From Poriferisodalis sp965231925 (GTDB lineage: Bacteria > Actinomycetota > Acidimicrobiia > Acidimicrobiales > Poriferisodalaceae): a stretch of DNA of 64,000 bases. The translations under genes and the position numbers were made by a program. A model generated the notes under the pieces. The model was not told where the DNA came from and searched no databases. It saw only the letters and a program-made list of their open reading frames with translations. Location of the stretch: positions 496,001 to 560,000 of the forward strand of contig OZ246894.1 in NCBI GenBank assembly GCA_965231925.1, read 5' to 3'. Below, piece by piece: positions 42,818 through 52,050 of this stretch. Within the stretch, counting starts at the first letter, position 1. Every line of letters starts with the position of its first letter.

Positions 42818-44629
42818 ATGACGGCCGGACCGACGGCCGGCGGTCGCGACCATCTCGAAGTGGTCTACCGAGCTATGTGGGAAGACGGCCGCGATGGCCT
42901 TCATGAACTCGCCGCCAGCACCTTCCGCGGCTGGGCGCAGTCGCAGCACCCTCAGCTCGACGTGGCCCGCGCGGCCGCGCGCGGCAACGGTGAGGCCGGC
43001 GCCTCTGTAGCTGCCACAGCCACTGAGGGCCGGCTGGACCTGACGCGCGAGACGAGCACCGACGGTGGTGTCACGACCACCACACTGGAACTCGTGCGTC
43101 AGGCAGCCACCGGCATGACGGTGGTCGCGACCCGCGTGTTGAGCGACGCCGACTCGGCCTGGCTGTGGGTGGACGTTGAGGTCCCCGCCGCTGTAACGGT
43201 GACGCGCGAAGGCACTCCGAATGAGGAGCGGTCGATTCCGATGCCGACGGTCGGTGCAGAGCACGCTTCCTCGCAGCTCGCTGTGCTGCGCGCAACAGGC
43301 GTTGCAGCGCTCGTGCACGAGCTGCTTGATGCAGGCATTCGCGGCGGCGGGCGACCGCATGTCGGCCCAGAGCCGCTGTCTGTCGACCCAGTGCAGGTGC
43401 GCGACGCCGCACATACCGAAGCGATTCGCAACGCCATCGTCTCGCCCCAGCGACCCGTTCCGTACTTGGTGATCGCGTGGGATCCGATCAACCCCGACAC
43501 GGCGATGGGCGACATGACTCGCCGGGCCTATAGCGCCGCATCGCAACTTGCCGGACTGGCACGCGTGTTCGTCATGCCGCTTGCGTTGCTGATCCGGTTT
43601 CAGCGTCTCGTCGGCGGCGAGCTCGACTTGCAGCCCGGCGAGGCGCGGCTATACCTGACCGGCTCGCAGGATCCCCACCGGCACCGGACGCTGTCGGCGG
43701 AACTGGTGCGCAGCGATCCCCACCAGGCGGGCCACTGGGCCTCTCAACTGCTGCGTTTGGCGCTTGCCGAGCGGGAGCCGCCGCCGCTGTATGGCCAAGC
43801 TCGCGCTCGGCTGGGCAGCCAGCGCCGAGCGCCGGCGCTCGAAGCCGGACCCAGCTCCACCGAGCGCATCGCTGCGTTGGAGACCGAGCGCGACGACCTG
43901 TGGGAGGCGCTGTTCGAGACACGTGAACAGCGAGCATCAGCTCGCCAGCAGCGAGATGAGACATCCCAGCAGGTCTTGGACATGCAGGAAGAGCTGCAGC
44001 TCGCGCAGCTGCGTTCCGACGACCTGCAGCGCCAGCTCATCGACGCTCAGGATCAGATGGTCGAGTGGTTGTTGCAGGCGGGCCAGCGTGCCGAAGCGCC
44101 AGACGCCGACGCGTCGAAGCGGAAGTACCAGCAGGTCACATCGATCCGCCAGGCGCTGCAGCTCGCCCGTGCGAATCTGTCGAAGATTGAGATCCCGCCT
44201 GCGGCCGAACACCGGATCGCCGACTTGGACAGTGCAATCGAGTCCCAGTCATGGGCGCTCAGCGTCTTCGACGGATTGCTGGCCTTGGAGGCCTACGCCA
44301 ACACGGGGGCAGATTTCAAAGACTTCCGTGATTGGTGCCGCCGGAGCAAGCATCAGCGGGTGTGGTTCGCCAACGCCAAGAAGCTGGCGATGAACGAGTC
44401 GGAGGAAGTGATGCGCCGGCCCGAGTTGCGCAAGTATCGCCTGCTGCCGGTGTCGGACAGCGTCGAGCCAGCCGGCCGTATCGAGATGCAAGCGCACCTC
44501 AAGCTGTCTAACGCCTCATTCGCGCCGAGGCTGTACTTTCACGACGGAACCCGTGGCCGCAACGCCACCGGAAAAGTGCATGTGGGCTACGTCGGCCCGC
44601 ACCTGCCGACCAAGCGCTTCAGGTCCTGA
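42818..44629 (+). CDS. Large coiled-coil protein of unknown function
   Basis: The 603-residue protein is not recognised. The N-terminal third is a mixed fold with no known motif; residues about 345-440 form a long coiled coil (ALETERDDLWEALFETREQ, DMQEELQLAQLRSDDLQ). The C-terminal part has a compact domain with LRKYRLLPVSDSV, LYFHDGTRG and KVHVGYVGPHLPT. The layout recalls defence-associated proteins with a sensing N-terminus and a C-terminal effector, but this is speculative. It starts 3 nt after the PEBP gene, an odd partner. Confidence 0.5.
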   Translation: MTAGPTAGGRDHLEVVYRAMWEDGRDGLHELAASTFRGWAQSQHPQLDVARAAARGNGEAGASVAATATEGRLDLTRETSTDGGVTTTTLELVRQAATGMTVVATRVLSDADSAWLWVDVEVPAAVTVTREGTPNEERSIPMPTVGAEHASSQLAVLRATGVAALVHELLDAGIRGGGRPHVGPEPLSVDPVQVRDAAHTEAIRNAIVSPQRPVPYLVIAWDPINPDTAMGDMTRRAYSAASQLAGLARVFVMPLALLIRFQRLVGGELDLQPGEARLYLTGSQDPHRHRTLSAELVRSDPHQAGHWASQLLRLALAEREPPPLYGQARARLGSQRRAPALEAGPSSTERIAALETERDDLWEALFETREQRASARQQRDETSQQVLDMQEELQLAQLRSDDLQRQLIDAQDQMVEWLLQAGQRAEAPDADASKRKYQQVTSIRQALQLARANLSKIEIPPAAEHRIADLDSAIESQSWALSVFDGLLALEAYANTGADFKDFRDWCRRSKHQRVWFANAKKLAMNESEEVMRRPELRKYRLLPVSDSVEPAGRIEMQAHLKLSNASFAPRLYFHDGTRGRNATGKVHVGYVGPHLPTKRFRS

Positions 44630-44659
44630 CAGCCTTCGCCCGACCGCGCGCCGCGACCG

Positions 44660-45853
44660 CTACGGACCCTCGGCAGTGCTGCCGAGACGAAGCGTGACCT
44701 GCACCCACTTGGCCTCGGCATCGTGGTGGATCCTAGGTTCAGTCCCATTGAAGTCACGCATTCCTCGGCGCATCAGCAGCCAGCCGCGGCCCCGCTGCTC
44801 CATGTAGCGGCGTGTCAAGAGATAGTTGGCCATCGACTCGTTCCGCGATCTGGGACGACCGCCTGCTCGAACGGAAGCGGCTGTGATGTGATTCGGAAGT
44901 CGGCCCGGACTGGTGAGCGTGACGCGGTCTTCGAATACCTCGAGCAGCACTTGGGAGCCAGTGATCGCATAGTCGCGATGGGCCACGGCATTGACGAGCG
45001 CCTCGCGCACGACGCTCACCGGCAGGAGGTAGTGGTCGACGCGTCGGACATGTTCGTAGGTCTCGGAGCGTCCCAGCGACTTGAACCATCCCAGGGCTCG
45101 GTCCACCTGCTCGTCGAGCCGGCCGGTTGCGCTCGCCACCTGGAGCACATCGGCGGCTTGGTCAGCTCCGCCGTACGCGACGCATTCGACAAAGAAGCGC
45201 CGGGTTTGGGGGAAGCGCTGAGGGTCTTTTCCGAAGGCGAGCAAGCCGTACAGCGTGGGTCTCAGTTCGCCGTCACGTTCCGCCACTGCGCCGCGATTGC
45301 GCAGGTCGTCGTCGCTGCGGGGCTGCGGTTCGGTATCGGCGTCAATACCGAGGTCACGCAGATAGTCGCGGAACGCATGCGGATCGATGTCCGCGGTCGA
45401 TGCAGGGCCGATCACCTGTTCCTCGGTCAGGACGTAGCCGAACGTGTTGAAGAGGTCTTGCAGTTCGGCCGGCGACGGTTCGACCGTGCTCCGTCCGCGC
45501 CGAACCCACACGCGCCCGTCGCAGCGCATCGGTTCGAACCCTCTCTGACGCGTGACCGTGATCCAGTGCACCCACCCTTCAGCATGGCGGTGACGACCGA
45601 GCCGAGCGTTGAGGGGAGAGCTGCAGCCGGACTGCAGGTAGGCGGACAGGCGCTCCTGGATTTGCTCAGGGTCTTCGGAGACGCCCACCACGTTGCCAAG
45701 ATTGTCGACGCCGAGCACGACGACTCCGCCGTCGGTGTTTGCAAAGGCGCAGATTGCTCGGCCAGCCGCCGAGCGATCGCGGAAGTTCAGCTTGAATTCT
45801 GTGCGCTCGTCCTCGCCAGCCTCGATCCGGTGCGCAACGTCAGGCCATTCCAC
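44660..45853 (-). CDS. AlbA_2/Schlafen-type putative ATP-binding protein
   Basis: The 397-residue protein has the N-terminal AlbA_2 pattern: ERTEFKLNFRDR, GRAICAFANTDGGVVVLGVDN, and FEPMRCDGRVWVRRGRSTVEPS. The second part has a HATPase-like segment (REALVNAVAHRDY, about 275-290, and FEDRVTLTSPGRLP). Such proteins are often transcriptional regulators or defence ATPases with a Schlafen-like domain. It is the last gene before the selenoprotein candidate on the same strand and may belong to the accessory island. Confidence 0.82.
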   Translation of the reverse strand: MEWPDVAHRIEAGEDERTEFKLNFRDRSAAGRAICAFANTDGGVVVLGVDNLGNVVGVSEDPEQIQERLSAYLQSGCSSPLNARLGRHRHAEGWVHWITVTRQRGFEPMRCDGRVWVRRGRSTVEPSPAELQDLFNTFGYVLTEEQVIGPASTADIDPHAFRDYLRDLGIDADTEPQPRSDDDLRNRGAVAERDGELRPTLYGLLAFGKDPQRFPQTRRFFVECVAYGGADQAADVLQVASATGRLDEQVDRALGWFKSLGRSETYEHVRRVDHYLLPVSVVREALVNAVAHRDYAITGSQVLLEVFEDRVTLTSPGRLPNHITAASVRAGGRPRSRNESMANYLLTRRYMEQRGRGWLLMRRGMRDFNGTEPRIHHDAEAKWVQVTLRLGSTAEGP

Positions 45854-45966
45854 ATCGCCACGCTATGGCCGCCGCGCAGCATTCGGCCGCGATCTGGCGT
45901 GCTGACGCTCGCTGGGCGCCAAGCGGTTCTCAGCGAGCGGGCCGAGCGTGGGGAGGAGACTCTCGC

Positions 45967-47079
45967 TCAGCTGGCCCCTTGGGCCCCTTGACGATCGCCT
46001 TGGGGGTCGCGGCGTGACACGAAACCGTTGAGGTCGCAGGCCTCGCGTACCGGCGCACTCATGTCGTAGGTGCCCGGATCCAGCGGGGTTCCGGTTCCGT
46101 CGGCGACCCGGGTCATCATGTGGAAGTTGGCACTGACCGCTACGGCATCGACCATGACGTCGGCGCCGGCGGCATCGACGACGGCGGCACGCGCCGCAGC
46201 GGTGGCTTCGCGGTCGCCTTCCCACATCGCCTCGGCGAGCCGGGCCAGCAGCGCGCCGTGGGGAACGCCGCCGTCACCTCCGTGGGAACCGTTGACGGTG
46301 TCGTAGCCGACTTCCATTTCCTTTTGCTGGCCGCTCAGACCGAGCAGCAACGCGTGAGCAGAGGTTCAGTAGAAGCACTCGTTGAGCTTCGAAGTCCGCG
46401 CAGCAAGCACCTCGATCTGGGGTCGGGTCAGCGAGTTTCGGTCGGACACCACATCGCCACGCACTCGCTCCATCGGCACATACTGGGCGTCGGACAGGAT
46501 GAACAGAGCCTCGTTCTCCGCCGGAACGGCGCTGAGGGCCTTGATGACGTTGGGCATCTTGAGGTCGGCGGTGGGCACCCAGTGGTACTTCACCGCTGCG
46601 GGTGCGCCCTCGCGTCTCGGCGGCCCGTCGGCTGGCTCGTTCAGTTCGATGCGTGGCAGCTCCAGCGCATCGGCGAATCGGTCGACGCAGTTGGCCTGCG
46701 CGACGATGCCCACCAGCTCGACGTATGCCAGCGGATCGACGCCACGGTCGATAATCGAGGTGTACCAGTCCTCCGTCAGCGTCCCTGGATGGTTGGTAAT
46801 GCGCCAGACCGCGTCGGCGGCGGCAGCGGGCAGCGGTACCTCGGGATCGACGAGCCCGTCGATGCTGCTGGGCTGCACCCACGGGGGCAGCACGTCGCCG
46901 TCGTCGGTTCGGTGGTCACGCGCCGCCCGAACGTGCCGCACGATCTCGGCGCGTTGTGCCGCCGTCCACCACGTGCCCGGCCGGGCCCAGCGCGCCGCAA
47001 TCTCGCCGTGGGCGGCGCCGAGATCGTCCCGGATGGGCAGCTCGGTGTCATAGGTGCGCTGTGGTGCCGCGATGCTCAT
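45967..47079 (-). CDS. AhpD/CMD-like selenoprotein candidate (in-frame TGA at 46366-46368)
   Basis: Read through one TGA, this is a 370-residue two-domain carboxymuconolactone-decarboxylase/AhpD-like protein. The redox motif is NECFY-TGA-TSAH: Cys235, Sec238, His242. As recalled, homologues have Cys at the TGA (NECFYCTSSH), so the codon falls at the catalytic residue, as in known selenoproteins. Downstream reading continues for 132 codons, with family-like sequence (GDGGVPHGALLARL, NFHMMTRVADGTGTPLD). A SECIS-like hairpin follows the TGA. ATG 47079 has GGAGAAAG upstream. The stop is also TGA (45967-45969). Confidence 0.82.
46330..46348 (-). promoter_or_regulatory. SECIS-like hairpin
   Basis: On the minus strand GCTGCTC (46348-46342) pairs with GAGCGGC (46336-46330): 7 bp with one G-U, around the loop GGTCT. 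The loop begins 24 nt after the TGA. The E. coli fdhF SECIS has the same GGUCU in its loop about 18 nt after its UGA, where SelB binds. An alternative fold pairs TTGCTG with CAGCAA and keeps the same loop. Confidence 0.65.
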
Positions 47080-47282
47080 GGGACTTTCTCCGCTGGTCGT
47101 GGGCAGTGGCGATCGACACATGCTCGCATATGCCGGGTGCCGCTACAGCAGTCGGCAGCAGGGGTGAAGAACGGGGGTGCGCGCGATGCGCCGGTTGGCC
47201 TACGATCAGCCCCGCAATCCCGCCGTGCCGTCGCCCGACGGGATCGCTTTCGCTTGCATTACCGACCTCCCAAGGAGCAGAG

Positions 47283-48212
47283 ATGCCGACGCCGCAGAGG
47301 GCAATCTTCAACGAGATGGGCACCAATCAGTGGTACGTCCACCTGAGTCGTGTCGAGGGCGCTGACCTCGGCGTCATCAAGTCCGTGCTCGCCGACCTGC
47401 GTGCAGCGTGCGACGCCGACGGCATCAACCTGACGCTGGGCTTCGGTCCGGGACTGCTGCCGGAGCTGACTGACGACGTGCCCGACGACTTTCAGGCCTA
47501 CGTGACCGTCCAGTCCGAAGACGGATCGGGGCGCGAAGCCAAGGGCACCCAGGAAGAGCTGCTGCTGTGGCTGAACCACGACGCCAAGGACAAGGTCTGG
47601 AAGGCGCAGTACGACGCTCGCACTGCGCTGGCCGGCCACATGGCAGTCGCCCGCGAGACGCCGACGTTCATCTACGGCGACTCGCTGGACATGACCGGCT
47701 TCAAAGACGGCACCGGCAACCCTGCCGATGAGGATCAGCCGGCCGTAGCCATCGTGCCCGACGGCGATCCCGGCGCAGGAGGCAGCCACATCATCGCCCA
47801 GCGCTGGGTGCACGACCTCGACGGCTGGAACGCCTTGTCCGACGACCAGCAAGAGAAGAACTTCGGGCGCAAGAAGTTCCCCGAAACCGACAAGACCGAC
47901 AGCCAGGAGCCCTACAGCCACCTGAGCCACGTCGAGCTGCGTGCAGATGGCAACCACGGCAACGAGGGCAGCGACAAGATCAACGAGATCGCTCGCCGCT
48001 CCACGCCGTACGCCTTCCACGACGGCACGGTCGGGCTGTACTTCATGGCGTTCTGCAAGGACCAGGCGCCGCTGCGCCGCCGCCTGCGCCGGATGTACGG
48101 CCTCGACGACGCCAACGGCGTACGCGACGCCATCACCAGCTTCTCGAACCCTGCCTCGGGCTCGTTCTACTTCGCTCCCAGCGAGGAAACGCTCGACGCC
48201 ATCACCGGCTGA
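47283..48212 (+). CDS. Dyp-type heme peroxidase
   Basis: The 309-residue protein has the Dyp signature GFKDGTGN (catalytic Asp near 142) and a proximal heme His in SHLSHVELRADGNHGNEGS (about 210-228). The family uses H2O2 to oxidise dyes, phenols or, in some cases, acts in iron/heme handling; some are encapsulin cargo, but no such gene is near. ATG 47283 follows AAGGAGCAGAG, a strong ribosome-binding site. It is divergent from the selenoprotein candidate across 203 nt, suggesting a shared peroxide response. Confidence 0.9.
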   Translation: MPTPQRAIFNEMGTNQWYVHLSRVEGADLGVIKSVLADLRAACDADGINLTLGFGPGLLPELTDDVPDDFQAYVTVQSEDGSGREAKGTQEELLLWLNHDAKDKVWKAQYDARTALAGHMAVARETPTFIYGDSLDMTGFKDGTGNPADEDQPAVAIVPDGDPGAGGSHIIAQRWVHDLDGWNALSDDQQEKNFGRKKFPETDKTDSQEPYSHLSHVELRADGNHGNEGSDKINEIARRSTPYAFHDGTVGLYFMAFCKDQAPLRRRLRRMYGLDDANGVRDAITSFSNPASGSFYFAPSEETLDAITG

Positions 48213-48240
48213 TCGTCGCCGCGACGAGGAACTTGATGAG

Positions 48241-48276
48241 ATGACCGCGTCGGCCGATCCGCCCGCTTCGCCGTGA
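48241..48276 (+). CDS. Possible leader mini-ORF of the ATPase operon
   Basis: ATG 48241 begins an 11-codon frame (MTASADPPASP) with GAGGAA 8 nt upstream. Its stop TGA (48274-48276) overlaps the ATPase start (GTG 48273 or ATG 48276). The ATPase itself has no ribosome-binding site of its own. Thus the mini-ORF may load ribosomes for the operon. It could also be a chance frame. Confidence 0.35.
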   Translation: MTASADPPASP

Positions 48277-50243
48277 TGCGCTCCGCCAGGTGGCAGTGGC
48301 CGTTGGTCAATGCCGAGACATTCGGAGCCGGCGGCGACCAGTCAAAGGTCTTTCGAAACGAGGAGGTCAAGGCGCCTGGCTTCTTCGCCGCCGATCCAAT
48401 TTCTGCTGATGCGGCTCTGCTTGCTCGTGAGGCGATCCAGAACGCTTGGGACGCGGCGAGGGAACGGCGCGAGTCTCAGGTGCCTGCAGAACGACTGCCT
48501 TTCGAGATTCGCTTCCGGTTCTTCGATGTCGGAGGGACTAGCGCAGACACCCTGATTGAGCAACTCGGCTTGGAAGAACTCGCGGCGCGAGCGGCAACGG
48601 TTGACGATCGACGCCAGATCGGTTTGGCCGAGCGCGACTGCTTTGCCGAACTCATCGACGGCGACGACTTGCGGCTGCTGGAGGTGTACGAATCGGCCGG
48701 TGGAGGCATGGGCGGTTGTTGGGGCACGCCTCAGTCGAAACTGTGGCTGGCGATGTGCAGCAGCGGCTACACGCCCGCAGTCGACGGGCGGGGCGGATCT
48801 TTCGGCTATGGCAAGGCCGGTCTGATCCGTGCGTCGGCGACCAGAACGGTAATCGCATATTCCTGCTTCGACGGTCTGGCCGAAGACGGTGACGTTACGC
48901 GGCGCTTGCTGGGCATGACATATTGGGGACCGCACAGACTTGAGGGCCAGCATTATCAAGGCTGGGCACACTTCGGTGCCGGCGACAGGTCGGATGTCAT
49001 CGTGCCAGCGATCGATGATGATGCTGACTCCTTGGCCGCCAATCTGGGACTTGAGCTGCGCGCATCGGACCGAACCGACCAGATCGGGACCACGATGCTG
49101 CTCGTCTGCCCGACAGTGGATCCGCATGACCTCAAGCGCGCAGTTGAACGATTCTGGTGGCCCGCACTGGAAGAGGGCGGCGGCCTGCAGTTCGACGTCA
49201 GCATCATTGACGATACCGCGTCGCCCAAGCGCGGCCGGGAGCGGGGGGGGTTCGCGCCGCGGCCGAAGTCAAATCCCGGCCTGCGTCCGTTCATCGATGC
49301 CTACCAGGTGGCGACGACGCCGCAGGATGCTAAGCGCGACCACGTCCGCAAGCATCGGATTGGACCACACGCTCAGTACGAGAGGGTCGGAGACCTTGGC
49401 TTGGTTGCGCAGATGCCGGGCTGGTCACAGCCGGCTTCGGGCGAGGCTGACGACTTCGTTGACGATGAGGTCGCGCATCGCAGCCTGGTCGCCTTGGTGC
49501 GCTCGCCATGCATGGTCGTTGAGTACTTTGTGGCACGGGAAAAGTCGCCGCACATCCGCGGCGTCTTTGTTGCCGATGAGGCGGTCAACGAACCGCTGCG
49601 GCAGACCGAGCCGAAGCTCCACGACGCATGGGAGATCAACAGCGACAGCGCCGATGTATCGCCCGCACACAGCGCAGTCGCCAAGTTCGTGCGCGACCGA
49701 ATCAAGACACATGTTGCCGGCTTCAGCCGTGTCATCACGCCCCCGCTCCCGCCGCCAGAGCAACTGCGGCTGCCCGAATGGGACCGTCTCATGCGATCGC
49801 TATGGCGCGGCTCGGGCGGAGGTTGGCCGCCACCGCCCCCGACAGGCCCGCGACCGTTCACGATTCAGCCTGGTGAACATCTCGCGCAAACCTCAGATGG
49901 CCGACTTGAGCTCAGCGGCACCGCGAGGATCGGCTTCAGCGAGCATCATGACCCTACGGCCGACCCACGCGATGAGATCGAGGTGATGATCCGGTGCGGC
50001 TTCGTTGCTGAGGATCGCCGATCGGATTGGTTGGACCTTGACATCGAAGCGCCCGATGGCTTCAGCGCAATGCCGCACAAGCCCCATGTCTTCGCGGGAC
50101 GGCTGATCGATGGCCAAGATGCGGCATTCGAGTACGTCTGCGAACCCTATGAGGCTGACTGGACTGTCGAACTCACTGTGGACGCGAACTTTGCCGCGGC
50201 GGGCGGTGCTTTGGATCCAGATTCCGGCGGGAACGACGCATGA
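48273..50243 (+). CDS. GHKL-type ATPase of a candidate defence operon
   Basis: The 656-residue protein has the GHKL N-box AREAIQNAWDAARE (51-64) and a G-rich lid GRGGSFGYGKAGL (172-184). The usual DxGxG between them is replaced by YESAGGGMGG (139-148). It resembles the MutL/Hsp90-like ATPases found in several defence systems. The C-terminal half has no known domain; a Pro-rich linker lies near 525-535 (GGGWPPPPPTGPRP). It begins an operon with 4-nt overlaps. Start at GTG 48273 or ATG 48276. Confidence 0.72.
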   Translation: MMRSARWQWPLVNAETFGAGGDQSKVFRNEEVKAPGFFAADPISADAALLAREAIQNAWDAARERRESQVPAERLPFEIRFRFFDVGGTSADTLIEQLGLEELAARAATVDDRRQIGLAERDCFAELIDGDDLRLLEVYESAGGGMGGCWGTPQSKLWLAMCSSGYTPAVDGRGGSFGYGKAGLIRASATRTVIAYSCFDGLAEDGDVTRRLLGMTYWGPHRLEGQHYQGWAHFGAGDRSDVIVPAIDDDADSLAANLGLELRASDRTDQIGTTMLLVCPTVDPHDLKRAVERFWWPALEEGGGLQFDVSIIDDTASPKRGRERGGFAPRPKSNPGLRPFIDAYQVATTPQDAKRDHVRKHRIGPHAQYERVGDLGLVAQMPGWSQPASGEADDFVDDEVAHRSLVALVRSPCMVVEYFVAREKSPHIRGVFVADEAVNEPLRQTEPKLHDAWEINSDSADVSPAHSAVAKFVRDRIKTHVAGFSRVITPPLPPPEQLRLPEWDRLMRSLWRGSGGGWPPPPPTGPRPFTIQPGEHLAQTSDGRLELSGTARIGFSEHHDPTADPRDEIEVMIRCGFVAEDRRSDWLDLDIEAPDGFSAMPHKPHVFAGRLIDGQDAAFEYVCEPYEADWTVELTVDANFAAAGGALDPDSGGNDA

Positions 50244-51244
50244 GCCGTGAGCGGCGGACAATTCGTCCCTACACGGACGCTTTCGCGTTCACGTCGGCAC
50301 TGAATGAGGCCACGGTGTGGCTTGACGACCTCCGCTGTGCAGCCGGGTCGAGCTTGACCGTCGACGACGGTTCATTCGTCCGACGTGAGGTACGAGTCAT
50401 CTGGGCCGCTGAGGATGAGTTCGACCAGTTTAGGAAGCAACTCAATGACGCTGCCTGGGCAGTCGGCGTTCATCCGCGATGGCTTCGTCTCGTGGTCGTA
50501 GCCCGGACCGGCAGCCTCAAGCTTGCCGAGAGGCTCTTTGAGTACCAACTCGACAATCTCGAGGGCCTCGAACGGTCCATCCGCCTCGATGTGCATCCGA
50601 GCGGAGGTCGCAGACACGTCTTTTGCGCTGGTAGCCACGGTGCCGTCGTAGACGCATACGTGGCGTTGTCGACGGACTGGACGGCTGCGTTGCCGGCCGA
50701 GCGCCGACTGCCTAAGCGGGCCGCTTCGTGGCTCGCACGGGCGACGTTTCGTCTGGACGCAAAGGCAGTCTCCGCGCTGTTCCACCCGCGTCCGCTGGAC
50801 GATGCCAAGCGAATTGAGCTCGGGCTTCCCCACGGCACGCTCCGCTACATCGACCTGCGAGGCGAGGATGTGCAGGAGGCAATCGATGGCACGCCGGACG
50901 TCGATGTCTGGGTTGATGAGGATGTACTGGCTGCACTCAGTGCGAGTAACGCGTCTTCGGCGGCGCTGTGCTTTCAGCGCCAACTCGTTCTCGACTTCGT
51001 TTGCGCAGTCGTGTTCGAATACGCGAACAGTACGGCCGTTAGCTCCGATGCCATTGGGTCTTACGACGACGTCAAGGACTCGCTCATCGGCAAGGTAGTG
51101 CAGTTGACAGCCAAACCAATGGACGAAGAACGCGAACGCACTCTCCGCCAGTGTCGGGAGAAGCCTGCTTATGTCGTGGCGCAAGCTGAAGATGCGCTCG
51201 GCCTGCGAGAAGGGGTCAACAAGGCACTCAGGGCGGCTTCGTGA
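50240..51244 (+). CDS. Unknown protein of the candidate defence operon
   Basis: The 334-residue protein has no family I can name. It is mixed alpha/beta, with RWLRLVVVARTGSLKLAERLF near 75-95, GSHGAVVDAYVALS, and a C-terminal helical region (DEERERTLRQC). No nuclease motif is clear. Its ATG overlaps the stop of the ATPase gene (ATGA), and its stop overlaps the next gene (GTGA), so it is translated with both. It may be a subunit that senses or recruits. Confidence 0.55.
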   Translation: MSRERRTIRPYTDAFAFTSALNEATVWLDDLRCAAGSSLTVDDGSFVRREVRVIWAAEDEFDQFRKQLNDAAWAVGVHPRWLRLVVVARTGSLKLAERLFEYQLDNLEGLERSIRLDVHPSGGRRHVFCAGSHGAVVDAYVALSTDWTAALPAERRLPKRAASWLARATFRLDAKAVSALFHPRPLDDAKRIELGLPHGTLRYIDLRGEDVQEAIDGTPDVDVWVDEDVLAALSASNASSAALCFQRQLVLDFVCAVVFEYANSTAVSSDAIGSYDDVKDSLIGKVVQLTAKPMDEERERTLRQCREKPAYVVAQAEDALGLREGVNKALRAAS

Positions 51245-52050
51245 GATATCTGGCGCTCGCGCGCAACGAGGCCGTCGAGATCTCAGAGAGCCGTATCGCT
51301 CGGTTGCGAAGCGCGCTCGATCAGTCCGGACAACCCGCCGCGCCGTTTGCATTCAGCACTTTGCGAGATGATCTGCGCAGCAATGAACGTATGGGCGGTG
51401 AAGGGGACGAGTTCCCCTGGGGACTGCTCGCAGTGGCGCAACGTGAGATTGAGGACCTCATCGACCCGCACGCGCCCAACCTCAGCGGTGCGCGCAAGGA
51501 TGTCCTTGAAGGCAAGGCGTCGCTATTGCTGCACCGGGCGATAAGCGACGGCGAAGCGGACATCGCGATGCTTGACGACCCGGGCTTCTGGCGCTACGTC
51601 GCGATTGCATATCTGTGGAACTTCGCCGTTTGGCGCGAGCACGGCACGCTATTCCCCAAGCCCAAGGCATCCGGCGAGCCGAACGAAGTACCTGAGCGAA
51701 GGTTTGCGGTGTACATCGATGGGCGCAGGTTGCATGAGTGCATCCCATCGCGGCTGTGGTTGCGCGTCAACGTGCTCGGTGGTCAAGAACTCGACTTGGC
51801 GTACCAGGCTCAAGGCAGCACCGACTTCTGGCGCAGCCACATCTTGCGTGTGAAGGCCGGCGAGCACCCCGGCATCGTGCGAGCCATGGCGCGCCGCCAA
51901 GCCGACGATTCCACTCGGTTGACGACGGAGCCATTGCGTGAATTCGCGAAGCAGCTGAACCGTACGCTGCAGAATCTGGTGCCAGCGCTGCTTGACGACG
52001 ATGCCGCAGATCGGCTCGTTGAGGAACTCTGGGAGCGACAACTCCGGTGA
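51241..52050 (+). CDS. DUF6339-like protein of the candidate defence operon
   Basis: The 269-residue protein has the patterns DDPGFWRYVAIAYLWNFAVWRE (about 112-133), RLWLRVNVLGGQELDLAYQA and TDFWRSHILRVKAGEHPGIVRA. From memory these recall the DUF6339 family, which occurs near restriction or methylation genes; the assignment is not certain. No catalytic motif is evident. It starts at GTG 51241 overlapping the previous stop, and its stop overlaps a mini-gene. Its job is likely tied to the ATPase and the methyltransferase. Confidence 0.6.
   Translation: MRYLALARNEAVEISESRIARLRSALDQSGQPAAPFAFSTLRDDLRSNERMGGEGDEFPWGLLAVAQREIEDLIDPHAPNLSGARKDVLEGKASLLLHRAISDGEADIAMLDDPGFWRYVAIAYLWNFAVWREHGTLFPKPKASGEPNEVPERRFAVYIDGRRLHECIPSRLWLRVNVLGGQELDLAYQAQGSTDFWRSHILRVKAGEHPGIVRAMARRQADDSTRLTTEPLREFAKQLNRTLQNLVPALLDDDAADRLVEELWERQLR

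Noticed and set aside
46366..46368. The AhpD-like gene as a simple nonsense pseudogene or two separate genes
   Set aside because: The stop falls exactly on the catalytic Cys codon, the same frame stays intact afterwards, and a SECIS-like hairpin is in place. Decay remains possible but is less likely.
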